Shown here one piece after another: positions 24,901 through 33,758 of a DNA stretch of 64,000 nucleotides. Numbering within the stretch: position 1 is the stretch's first letter; every line of letters begins with the position of its first letter. Location of the stretch: assembly GCA_030272155.1 (NCBI GenBank), contig CP126196.1:2604001-2668000 (forward strand), given 5' to 3'. Made by a program: the position numbers and the translations under genes. Source of the stretch: Tetradesmus obliquus (lineage: Eukaryota > Chlorophyta > Chlorophyceae > Sphaeropleales > Scenedesmaceae). Below the pieces are notes generated by a model that worked only from the letters and a program-made list of their open reading frames with translations, did not search any database and was not told where the DNA came from.

Positions 24901-26683
24901 TGGGAGCCATCAACCAGCTGGAGCCGGTGGGAGCCATCAACCAGCTGGAGCCATTGACAGGTCGTCATCTACATCGCCTGCCCGTACTACCAGCCCCTGG
25001 CCAGCCCTAGACCCACCTGCCAGTCCGCCCAGCAGCAACACATCTCCTCCGCCTCCGCTGTCAGCCAGCCCCTCCGGCCGTGCGCGCAAGCCCTCCACGC
25101 GCTACCCGGCATCAGATTATGCGCAGCACGCAGACGATGACGCCATTGTGGAACCCAAAACAATTGGAGAAGCCCTGTCAGGCCCCCAAGCCCGGGAGTG
25201 GCGCCATGCCATTCACAGAGAGCTCCAGTCCCTGCAGCAGCACGCCACCTGGGTTCTGATGCAGCTCCCTGCAGGCCACAAAGCTCTTGATGTAAAATGG
25301 GTCTTCAAGATCAAGCGGCATGCAGACGGCAAAATTGAGCGTTACAAAGCACGCCTTGTGGTGAAGGGCTTCCAGCAGCGTGAGGGCATTGACTACACAG
25401 AGGTGTACGCGCCCGTCAGCCAGCACAGCACATTCCGCATCCTGCTGGCGTTGGCTGCCCAATACGGCTTTGCCCTACACCATATAGATATCACTACTGC
25501 TTTTCTAAATGGTGAGCTGGAGGAAGAAGTGTATGTGCGGCAGCCACCTGGTTTTGTAGAAGGCCCTGCTGGCTACGTGCTGCAGCTCAAGAAGGCGCTC
25601 TATGGCCTCAAGCAGGCACCACGCGCATGGCACACAAAGCTCAAGGCAGCGCTGCACGACATGCACCTGCAGCCCACCTCAGCAGATCCAGGCCTCTATG
25701 TCCGCAACGACTCAGGCGGCATCCTGCTGGCTCTGGTCTGGGTGGATGACATCATATATGGCGGCACCGCCCACGTGGAGGAGACCAAGACCCAGCTGCT
25801 CAGTACCTTTGATGGACGAGACCTGGGCGAGGCTTCCTATTTCCTGGGCATGACCGTCACAAGGGACCCTGCAGCAGCAACAATACACCTGCAGCAGGAG
25901 CAGTACACCAAGGAGCTCATCGCCAAGTACGGCATGTCCGACAGCAAGCCCCGCTCCACGCCACTGCCCACAGGCATCAAGCTGGCAGCAGGCGAAGGCG
26001 AGCCACTCGACACATCTGTGTACCACTACGGCAGTGTGGTAGGCGCCCTCAACTACCTGGCTACATGCACACGCCCTGACATCGCCTTCGCATCCAGCCT
26101 GCTGTGCCGCTACCTGTCGTGCCCCACAAAGCAGCACTGGCAAGCAGCTATGTCTGTGCTGGCCTACCTCAATGGCACCACCTCAATGGGCCTGGTCTTC
26201 AATGGCAAGCTGGGCGGCCTGCAGCCGCGTGGTTTCTGTGACGCCTCCTACGGTGATGACCCAGACACACGGCGCAGCACTAGCGGCTCAGTGTTCACAG
26301 CAGCAAGCGGAGCAGTCATCTGGTCCAGCAGGCTGCAGAAGTGTGTCACACTGTCAACCTGTGAATCAGAGTATGTAGCAGCCTCACATGCAGCGCGTGA
26401 TGCTATCTGGTTTGACAAGGTGATGTTTGAGACCGGCTTTGGCACCTCACGTGTTCAGATGTATGGCGACAACCAGGGAGCACTCAAGCTCATCAGGAAC
26501 CCCATCACATCAATGCGATCCAAGCACATTGATGTGCACTATCACTTTGTGCGTGAGCAAGCAGCAAGTGGACGCATCAAGATCAGCTTTATCAGCACTG
26601 ACAAGATGCTTGCAGACATGCTGACAAAGGCAGTGCCTGAAGCCAAGCACGTGTTCTGCTGTGCTGGCATTGGTCTGCGATGA
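21950..26683 (+). CDS. Copia gag-pol polyprotein
   Basis: One continuous frame, ATG at 21950. Domains in order: acidic-linker gag of the UBN2 type; zinc knuckle CKYCKKTGHAIEEC; aspartic protease (WIMDSGCSKHLT); GAG-pre-integrase with the HHCC region (LWHHRQAHLSY, CDVCPQAKG); integrase core; reverse transcriptase (VKWVFKIKRHADGKIERYKA, active-site LVWVDDII); and RNase H (CDASYGDDPDTRRSTSG, STCESEYVA, DNQGALKLIRNP). The order protease-integrase-RT-RNase H defines Ty1/copia. Gag and pol are in one frame, as in several copia lineages. A GSHQPAGA-type tandem repeat lies between integrase and RT. Confidence 0.95.
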   Translation: MSSSCPLPKPDVLKSISDFLDWEPTFVGYLDFNNLGEAIRRPSNVQPSTTKTGFTETENEDEADEEDGEDHDEEDNEDKQLPTFTPVNRAVDNKAKAIILHFISPEIRELVPRDKTAYDIWETLKSYWRGQNEGSRFDLQHDYHTIRMRPNESLQTYFSRGNRLYKLFKSAGGHVNETDHALILLAGLTPAYDTRKEIIKITYHNSKTLKAEDVLVTLLSKEGQMKRENEHKDDSALGSWHNKTNGYNGSSPSPSRDHARPNYGAAPSRNSCATFDHQQNHQQDYQDHRHTKSSNYTEPHDNSDNGSGRSPICKYCKKTGHAIEECRKKQRADDRRANPSAPKYSAAPNYSTLALSAISSTDAKPNCCSSAPSNAQPVSCLSRLVQRRRQCQLNKYNKALDEIKDSCFTAGQFDADLEPGNPDGTAADLFSGIHSAEAPGADLPSARHARYAATSQVIDLPIADLCPCTCSNSSSTAATTLGCDMEYVATAATDDGDDTAWIMDSGCSKHLTHILAHLTNLRPPNQDVCFTFANNTKGYATAIGDCTVQIAHPTSGTRDIVLHDVYYVPEATANLLSIGKASKLPGMSFVFAGGNCNFFHNTDLIASTPEINNIYIFGHSAVPQAAAMLAKSAETPQLWHHRQAHLSYSSLAKQLHMVKGMHITTSQIQAASKAFCDVCPQAKGSKLPYHSHSSSAKATQPLARVHTDVMGPMEEISLGGKLWLATFIDEFTKYSIAVPMESKGDIKTVLPYTLAFMERQTNHKVKALRSDNGPEYMSNTVLAYLKKNGIRHEPTVTYNPQQNGMAERFNRTLMEKARAMLIEASLPKNLWAEAVNTANELYLLAPAAGLTCTPYEAFFKQKPDISHLRVFGSKVYSVTPPSKRKKLDPKATLGTLVGYAPKGYRILSNDTGDIVISRDVYFDECLPAPTIPTLQQNPTAKPTKSVSWSPTLATAEPGNTPPAASTDSPSPAGASGSHQPAGASGSHQPAGAGGSHQPAGAIDRSSSTSPARTTSPWPALDPPASPPSSNTSPPPPLSASPSGRARKPSTRYPASDYAQHADDDAIVEPKTIGEALSGPQAREWRHAIHRELQSLQQHATWVLMQLPAGHKALDVKWVFKIKRHADGKIERYKARLVVKGFQQREGIDYTEVYAPVSQHSTFRILLALAAQYGFALHHIDITTAFLNGELEEEVYVRQPPGFVEGPAGYVLQLKKALYGLKQAPRAWHTKLKAALHDMHLQPTSADPGLYVRNDSGGILLALVWVDDIIYGGTAHVEETKTQLLSTFDGRDLGEASYFLGMTVTRDPAAATIHLQQEQYTKELIAKYGMSDSKPRSTPLPTGIKLAAGEGEPLDTSVYHYGSVVGALNYLATCTRPDIAFASSLLCRYLSCPTKQHWQAAMSVLAYLNGTTSMGLVFNGKLGGLQPRGFCDASYGDDPDTRRSTSGSVFTAASGAVIWSSRLQKCVTLSTCESEYVAASHAARDAIWFDKVMFETGFGTSRVQMYGDNQGALKLIRNPITSMRSKHIDVHYHFVREQAASGRIKISFISTDKMLADMLTKAVPEAKHVFCCAGIGLR

Positions 26684-26725
26684 TCATACTACAGTATGTG
26701 ATACCAGTCCAGCTCTTCACCTTCT

Positions 26726-26734
26726 GAGTGGGAG
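26726..26734 (+). other. Polypurine tract
   Basis: GAGTGGGAG lies immediately before the 3' LTR, the expected place for plus-strand priming. Confidence 0.7.
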
Positions 26735-27131
26735 TGTTGAGATTGGGTGTTTGACAGAAGCCTCAGAGCTACAGCTCACACTTGATGTGTTACTGTAGTG
26801 TGTCACAAGTCGCTGCACTGACAGTTGTCTGCAGCATCTGTGCTCACAGTATATACACGATCTTGGAGAGTGTATCAGTCGGATATCCTGCTTTGTCTGA
26901 GTCGATGCGAAGCATCGAGTCAACTGTGTTATGACCTTCGGGCAATGACACATGGATTAGCAACCCTTCTAGAAAGAAGGCATTCAATCCTATATATAGC
27001 AGCATTATATGCTCCTATTCTTAAGTCTGTTAGATGGTTCCTATGCCGTAACTCCCAGTCCCAGTCTGTCCTGTCAGTTCTTCCTGTCTCCTATAAGCGC
27101 CCCTTAGTACATACGTAGATGCAATTCAACA
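26735..27131 (+). repeat. 3' LTR of the copia element
   Basis: 397 bp, identical by eye to 21424-21820. It ends 383 bp before the likely start of the thioredoxin coding region, so LTR-driven effects on that gene are possible. Confidence 0.95.
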
Positions 27132-27514
27132 TTTGTACGTGCTGACTACCCGTATCACGCTTGTATCATTTCACCGTTGGTGCACTTTGCATTCAATACC
27201 AACCAACACCGTAGTCGTTGTTTGCGTATCGCAACAGCCCGTCCGAGCGATTTAAACCATGTTAGCAGACAAACAGTATCGTGGCACGTCTAATGAGGGG
27301 CGTGCTGGAATGCCAGCGGGCCAACTCAGCGTTCGCGTGAGCTCGCCTGTTGCCAGAGGAGCAGAGCCACGCTTGGGTTTGTCCGCGGGTAAACATAAAG
27401 CTCAGGCGCGCGTCGATCAATGGTCAGCTGCACACAGGGTAGGTGCAGCTGTCGACACCAGTACTGTTACTAGTATGAGCACCTGCGGAAGTTTTTTTCG
27501 GAACGCTCTGGGGG
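27132..27514 (+). promoter_or_regulatory. Upstream region and leader of the thioredoxin gene
   Basis: No TATA box was identified. An alternative ATG at 27259 opens a 134-codon frame that is out of frame with thioredoxin, so either an intron is present in the leader or this ATG is not used. Confidence 0.4.
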
Positions 27515-28936
27515 ATGCTGTGCGCTGCTGTTGGTGTAAACAGCAGGACACGTGGCTTGCTGATCAAAAATTCACAGATTTCAAAACCCATGGGCACGCC
27601 GACCGATGCCTGTGCACCATCTGCGCTGCAGGTGGGCATTGCTGCAGCAGCAGCTCCCCATGAGAGTGCAACCACCACAGCAGAGGTGCAGACGGGACTG
27701 CTGGAGCTCAACAAGGAAACGTTCGACGACTACATCAGCGCAGCAGGCGACGTTCTGGTGGTGGTGGACTTCTTCACAGAGGCGAGTTTGCTTGCATCAG
27801 TTTGCTTGCTCTGGGGTTTTCATTAATACGTGAACTGAAGGCAGTCACTTTGATGAGGGGTGTGGCTGTGCTGCACCCTGCGCAGGTGATTCACTTGCGG
27901 TTGTTACCTTGCTCTCCCCTGCAGCAAGGCTTTTTTCCACAAGTTACAGGGTTGTTTGCAGCGGTGCACAGAGAGTTCGCTTGCACCAGCGCAGTGGCAC
28001 CAGTGGCGCAGAGGATTCAGGCGCTATCTCCTGTGCTGTGCATTTTTCATTGTCACCCACCAACCTTGCCTCACGTCTGCCCAGTATTTCCTTTTCGTTC
28101 GTAATATTCTGCAGTTGTGCGGCCCCTGCAAGCGGATCTGCCCGCAGCTGGCGCTGCTGTATGCGGAGCTATCCCCTGCACTAGATTTTCTTCGTCTTCG
28201 CCCGCCAAAGCTGCCCTAAGTTTGTCCATTGACCCCTTTTTTTTTTTTTTTTTTTTTTTTTCCGGGCAGTGGTGCGGCCCCTGCAAGCTGATCTATCCCC
28301 AGCTGGTGGCGCTCAGCCGCGCTGGCCTTGTCCCAGGCATTGTCTGTTCAACTCATCATCTTTGCCTCGTATTTGCTCACTCATATCCTTCGTCTGCAGT
28401 GGTGCGGCCCCTGCAAGCTGATCTACCCTCAGCTGGTGGCGCTGAGTGAGGCGCTGGCCCCTGCAGCAGTCATCGTGAAGTTCAACTGCAACCAGGCCAA
28501 CAAGGAGCTCGCCAAGACACTGGGCATCAAGGTGGGCGCTGCAGTGTTAAGGGCATGTGCATAAACTTTTAAAATCTTGATCATAGAGTGACCTTCTTCA
28601 CCTTGAGTGTGTGTGAGGCATTGCATGTGCTGAGCTTCTGCACCAGTTGCAAGCAGTGCAGCATGCAGCCAACCACTTGGCAAGCCGCAACGCGTCAGCG
28701 TGAAGGCTAGCTGCTGGCAAAGTTAACTGCGCCATGCAGTCAGCTATGTGCTGATGCATGACGGAGGTGTTGGGACACAGCAGTGGCCCCTGCAACTTTG
28801 GCACCTACCAGTGGACCAGGATATTTGTTTGTTAGGGTTGCCCCCATTGCTGCTGCTGCTGCTGCTGCTGCTGCTATTGCTGCTGCTGCTACTGCTGCTG
28901 CTGCTATTGCTGCTGCTGCTACTGCTGCTGCTGCTA

Positions 28937-28969
<33 letters not shown>

Positions 28970-29083
28970 CAGGTGGCGCCCACCTTCCAGCTGTACAGGG
29001 GCGGCGCCAAGGTCGGTGAGATGACGGGGGCCAAGGTGGAGCGGCTCAAGGCGCTTATTGATGAGCAGCTCAACCAGAACTGA
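27515..29083 (+). CDS. Thioredoxin, probably plastid, 169 aa
   Basis: A small dithiol-disulfide oxidoreductase. Exons 27515-27781, 28400-28531 and 28973-29083 join in phase 0. The N-terminal 45 or so residues look like a transit peptide; the thioredoxin fold starts around LLELNKETFDDYI, then DVLVVVDFFTE, the active site WCGPCK at the start of exon 2, VKFNCNQANKELAKTLGIK, and VAPTFQLYRGGAKVGEMTG with the cis-Pro in the APTF motif. The first intron appears to use a GC donor (GAG|GCGAGT), required to place W directly before CGPCK. Decoy copies of exon 2's start lie in intron 1, and a copy of the last coding bases with its stop lies after the stop codon. The subtype (x, y, z or other) is not resolved. 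The start could also be further upstream via a leader intron. Confidence 0.88.
28115..28325 (+). repeat. Two decoy copies of the WCGPCK exon start
   Basis: CAG acceptor plus exon-like bases at 28115-28165 (coding LCGPCKRICPQ) and 28269-28320 (coding WCGPCKLIYPQLVAL) precede the real exon at 28400. The second copy has the correct active site but runs into intron sequence. Confidence 0.85.
28237..28261 (+). repeat. Poly(T) tract, 25 bases
   Basis: An uninterrupted run of T just upstream of the second copied exon edge; possibly serving as its pyrimidine tract. Confidence 0.95.
28846..28968 (+). repeat. (CTG)n with CTA/TTG variants before an acceptor
   Basis: About 40 triplets on the sense strand, ending at the CCACAG acceptor of the last thioredoxin exon. 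The higher-order unit is about 30 bp (CTGCTGCTGCTATTG-like). Confidence 0.9.
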
Positions 29084-29105
29084 GATGCAGCAGCAGCAGC
29101 ATTAC

Positions 29106-29190
29106 ACTACACTCAGGTTGGCGAGATGACGGCGGCCAAGATGGAGCGGCTGTCGGCCCTGATTGATGAGCAGCTCAACCAGAACTGAGC
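29106..29190 (+). repeat. Copy of the thioredoxin C-terminal coding end after the real stop
   Basis: GTTGGCGAGATGACGGCGGC and following bases repeat 29011-29083, including the ASN-stop (AACTGA). It lies in the probable 3' UTR, 105 bp downstream. Confidence 0.85.
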
Positions 29191-30625
29191 TGCAGCCGCA
29201 TCCAGAGGCAGCAGAGGAGGGAGCAAGCCCGGCAGTGGCCCTACAGCTGACTCCATGTTCACAACTGAGCTGCAGCAGCATCCAGCTTGCTGATGACAGA
29301 CCGGCAGGTGCTGACGTGGCAGCAGCATTGTAGTAGCACCCAACTGGCGACAACGGACTGGCAGCTGATGACCTGTTGTTGCAGAGCCGGGGAGATTGTG
29401 TGACGTGTATAATAGAAAAGCCTGTTACACGAAAAACAGCACTGCTTACTGCATGGAGAACAGCGTGCTGCCGCAGCGTGTTCGCAGAAACGTGTGGCAC
29501 TTTTGGTGTGGGAGAGGCAGCCTTGGTGTGGCAGCCGAGGCGTGTGCTGCGGAGAAGATTTGAATAGCTACGCTGCCAAGTTTTGTTGGTTCACTTTTGG
29601 TTCACTTTCGGCAGCTGCGCGTCAAACTGCTGATGGCTGCTCAGATTCTGTTGACAGCAGCAGCAGCAGCCGTCACTTGCAAGGCCCAGGGTTTGCCTAG
29701 TTATCTTGATTTTCTGGTGAGTGCTGTAGCATGACTGAGCGTTGAAGTACTTGGCGCATGCCAGCCAGTGCACAATTTTGACAGGGCTGTTCTGGATGTT
29801 GTTCGCGTACTGCAAGAGACGAAGGACAAGTATTACTCACACTCTGCTGGTTCACATGCACGGCAATGAGGGCGCTTACCTTGTCCACATATTCACAGTT
29901 GCTTGCAGTACTACAACCTTTGTCACCAGCACACCAGTTTTGCAGCATTTCAGAGTGAGCGTGTTGCGGTTGAGGTCACCACAGCAACAGTCATGTGGCG
30001 TTTTGGACGAGCAAGGTGCGGCCGGTGTAATGTGCATGCAGCTTGCTTCCTAGGGTAGGGGCGATACCGTATGTATGACGTGACGCATCACACAAGTGTG
30101 CACACATGGCCTATTTTGTGGCCTATTTTCGAATACAAAACAGCTGTTGTGTGCACACTGTTCTCAGGGAATACCTTCTGCTGCCAACAGGCAGTAGTAC
30201 ACCCGGTGTGTTGTGCAGGCCGCCAGGTGTTGAGTACTACTGTTGTTCTATTACTATTGTTCTCTGCACCTGCTGGCTGTTGCAACACACAGAGTGAGTC
30301 AGCGGATACAGGCAGTTACTGCTTGCTGCATGCACCTGTGATTTTGCAAGGTGTCCACCGCGACAACGGCCATGCCGTTGCCAGCCGTGAGCACAGTGTC
30401 TTGTCACAAGTGCCGGTTGCACCCGCATGTGGTCCACACTGTGGCACCGGACTCCAGTGCCATGATAGCATGCAATGCAGCACCTGCTGTTTGAGCCTGT
30501 CATATGCTCCCCAACGGGCCAAGTTACTTGTGTAAATCCTCAAATTGTGTGTGCCGTCAAAATTTGTCTAAGTTACCTTGTCCCTTTCGTTGCCGCACTG
30601 GCAAGTATGGATGAAGAGTACTGCT
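29191..30625. other. Intergenic stretch between thioredoxin and the CACTA element
   Basis: No gene is seen. Two perfect GTGTGCACAC palindromes lie near 30095 and 30151, with a direct GGCCTATTTT repeat between them. Confidence 0.4.
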
Positions 30626-30628
30626 GGT

Positions 30629-30658
30629 CACTATGCCGAGAGGGGCTTGTTTGAACCA
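30629..30658. repeat. Left terminal inverted repeat of the CACTA element
   Basis: Begins CACTATGCCGAGAGGGGCTT; pairs with 33184-33213. Preceded by the GGT target-site copy. Confidence 0.85.
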
Positions 30659-33183
30659 CGCGTTTTGATGGTTAGACAAGGAGTACATCAAGGGTCCGAC
30701 TTAGGTAACAGGCTTCGTAGGCCCTGGTACCCTTAGTAGGCCTCGCGAGGCCTTGGTAGGTCTCGGACGACCAAGCCTTGACCGAGCTGACAAGGCTTGT
30801 CATGATCAATGCTTGATTACTAACCCTGGCGTGTGCGCTTATCAATGCTTTGTTCAGAAGCCTTGTCAACAAAGCCTTGGTCGTGCAGCAATCAAGGCTG
30901 CGTAGGCACATGTGCCGCTAGGGCTTGGCAGTAGCAGGCCCAAGTTCAGTAGTCTTTCCTGGTGCTCTGTTACACTGCAAAGAAGCAACACGTACAGCTT
31001 TGTACGCAACAACAACCCAGTGAATTATTGCAAGGCTCAAAATAAGAGCTCTCTAGGTGATAGAACTGCCTGCAGCAGCCCGTACTGCTGCATGCAAGTG
31101 CCCAGTTGCCAGATTCAAGGTGTGGATCCACGAACCCACAGCTGCTGACCCACAAAACATGTGGCACAAGGTAAAAGGAACAAACGGGGAACCTCGCCCG
31201 TGGCAACACATCATGAGCAACAAAGCAACGCGCCAACAGCATGGCCTTCACAACTGCGTGGAAGGGCATGTTGCTACTGAACACGCTGCTGCAGTTGACA
31301 GCAGCATACACGTACAACAACAAACTGCTATGATTGCTGCCTATCCTTGTTCCTCTCAAGATGCAAAATGTTGGTGCCCCTGCTTGTCCTCAGTTGACTT
31401 CACAACTTCAGCAGCTGGGCCTGTGCAATTGGGCATGTGCACCGCTGTTGCGGCTGTGCCTGGGAGTGCCCTGCACAGTACAGCAGAATAAACCGGCAGC
31501 AGTTTAGAACAGCAGCAGAACACTCTGAAGAGGGGTGGGCAGCACACTATGGACCTGCTCAGGCGAGCCTGGTCCCTATCACAATGCACACCAGCATGTC
31601 GCTGGCATTTGCCACGCACTAAGCACATAAATTTGTTCTTATACATACTTATGCACAGAGTTGCTGGAATTACACGTAGCGGTCAATCCGTCAACCACTA
31701 AATGCACAACACGACCACAACTGCGTGGTGCAGCAGCGCCTTGAAGGCAAAGTGCTGGCAACAGCAGGCGACTGGTCAGTCAGCTCACCTCAGTGCACCA
31801 GCAGCATCATGTTGCTTGACAACTGCTGTGCCAGATTGATGCCATGCCAGCCAATGATCACCCCATGACGTACGGCTTGTCTTTGTGCGTGATGGCTGAC
31901 CCTGGTGAAAGCAGCAGCATCAAGACTTTTCACTCATTCAAAAGCATGCAGGCAGCATCACTGAAAAAGGTTGGTGCGCACGGGTACCGCACTGCATGCA
32001 TGTGAAGCAGTAGCAAGCGTAAAGCATGCTGCTAGGCTGTTCTGCAGGATGTACCAGTCAACATAGCACAGCCACAGTGCTACCTGCTACCGACAAAAGC
32101 GGTCATCCTGCAGGGAGCAGGTTTTTCACTCACCTGTGCGATCAAAATGGCCAGCACACTGGTGATCCTAGCTGCTGCTTGCTTGCAAGCGCACAGCGCT
32201 GCTAGCATTGGAACCAAACAGCACCTGGTAACACACCTGCAAGCACCCAGCTCGTCAGTCATTGCAGCGTGTTGGTGGGCACGCAGACCTCGCTTTTGCT
32301 GATCTGCAACAGGGTCCGTCTCGTCATGCCAGCCATTTTCCACTGCACTGCTGGGGCTGGCGAGCGCTCAGCGCTCAATGCCGCTGGCAGCAGCAGCTGG
32401 TGCTGTCTCTGCAGATGCAGTTCAGCAGGTTACGAGGCTCACCAGGGCTCACCAGGTTAACTTGTCGCTACTTGAGGTTCATTTGGGTTGAAGTCGCGGA
32501 TGCAGGTGCATGGAACATGGCTGTACAGCCACAGCCAGCAGAATGCACCATGAAGCCAACAAATTCTGCACAACCCCTACTGTTTGATCTGCGTCCGTTC
32601 GCAAGATCCGTGCATGTGATGCTCGCATATGAAGCTATTAAGCTTCATAATCGACTTTTGAAAGCTGCGCTTTGGTGCGCAGTCGCTGGCAGTCTCTGAA
32701 GCAGCAGCATGCACCAGCTGCAGCTGCGGTGTGCGATCAAGTGTTATCACGCGAAACTTTGCTAGATGTTCACGAACTGTTTCCTGTTTCCTTTGTTTCT
32801 ATCCGGTTGTTCAGCTTGAACGGGCGGCGTGCTGCCTGTCTTTTTTGTATCGTAACACATGACAGAGCTTCGTTCGGGCATTGCATGCGGTAGTGCGTAT
32901 CTGATCGATGACACTATTAAGAACGACCAACATATAAGGCTCCTTCTGCGGCCGAACGCCTCAGTCAGAGCCGCACTAAGCAGCAACTCAGCATGACCAA
33001 TGTTTGCTTACGCAGTCTTGGTCGGTTTCACCAGGCGAGCAAGCCCTGGCACCACTCCCTTCGTCACTACTTAGTACCCCCTAGTAGCCCTTAGTTGGCG
33101 GGAGAGGCCTTGGTAGGCACCCTAGCAGCTGGTTGGTAGACAAAGAGGACTTGGTTCACTAAGGCTGCCAAGGTGCGATCCAC

Positions 33184-33213
33184 TGGATCAAACAAGCCCC
33201 TCTTGCCATAGTG
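33184..33213. repeat. Right terminal inverted repeat of the CACTA element
   Basis: Its reverse complement begins CACTATGGCAAGAGGGGCTT. Followed by the GGT target-site copy. Confidence 0.85.
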
Positions 33214-33216
33214 GGT

Positions 33217-33758
33217 AAGATGAGCAGCAGTAGCTCACTGCCTTGTGTGCTTCTTTGGAAGGCTTCTGCAGCCGACAGCATGATGAGCATCATGACTCGG
33301 ACTCATCTTTGCGGAGACGATAATGAATGGCAAGCGCTGGTTGTCGCCCTTGTGAACCATGGCAGCTATTGCGGAGACGTGCTGCACTGTGCAGTTCACC
33401 CAGCCTTTTCACACCCGAGCATGCCGTTCGGAGCTGTAGCTACTGCTTGACTCTAAAAATTTCAAACTGCTCAAAAATCTGTCGAGTACTTTCTCGTGTT
33501 GCTGCTGCACACACAGTGCGTCAGACTGGCGCGTTGTCCTGTCTGCAAGCACCATCATGAGCATCGGGTGTCGGGCTCTGCTTATCCAGATGTAATGTAA
33601 TGGAGTGACTCAAAACATTTTTGAGGGGGAAAAGAGCACCATGTCAATGAGCTGTATGACACGGGGGCAACCGTGGTGTCCCGACACATGGTGTTCTCTT
33701 TGTTCAGCCCGTTATCGGAGCAGAATGTTTAAATGGTTCCTTCCAACAGCATTCGACA
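33217..33758 (+). other. Upstream region of the thioredoxin-sulfurase gene
   Basis: 542 bp between the CACTA element and the first ATG of the fusion gene; presumably its promoter and leader. No recognisable element was found. Confidence 0.35.

Larger units (their letters stand above)
21424..27131 (+). mobile_element. Ty1/copia LTR retrotransposon, looks whole
   Basis: A 5,708 bp element with 397 bp LTRs at each end, a primer-binding site, one long gag-pol frame and a purine tract. The LTRs start TGTTGA and end TCAACA and are identical by eye, so insertion looks recent. The five bases on either side differ (TGATC and TTTGT), so no target duplication is visible. It lies between the second OPR gene and the thioredoxin gene, in the same orientation as both. 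Confidence 0.95.
30629..33213. mobile_element. CACTA-type (EnSpm/CMC) DNA transposon, non-autonomous
   Basis: The ends are inverted repeats of about 30 bp matching at about 27 positions: both read CACTATGSCRAGAGGGGCTT inwards (30629-30658 and 33184-33213). The flanking 3 bp are GGT on both sides (30626-30628, 33214-33216). A CACTA start plus a 3-bp target duplication is the signature of this superfamily. Subterminal zones (30690-30920 and 33005-33175) are rich in short AAGCCTTGG/CCAAGGCTT motifs in both orientations, as expected for transposase binding. The 2,585 bp hold no transposase reading frame, so it would need a partner in trans. The origin of the internal sequence is unknown. Confidence 0.82.

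Noticed and set aside
28748-28972. Poly-Leu, poly-Ala and poly-Ser frames
   Set aside because: They come from the intronic (CTG)n run; only the part after 28973 is coding.
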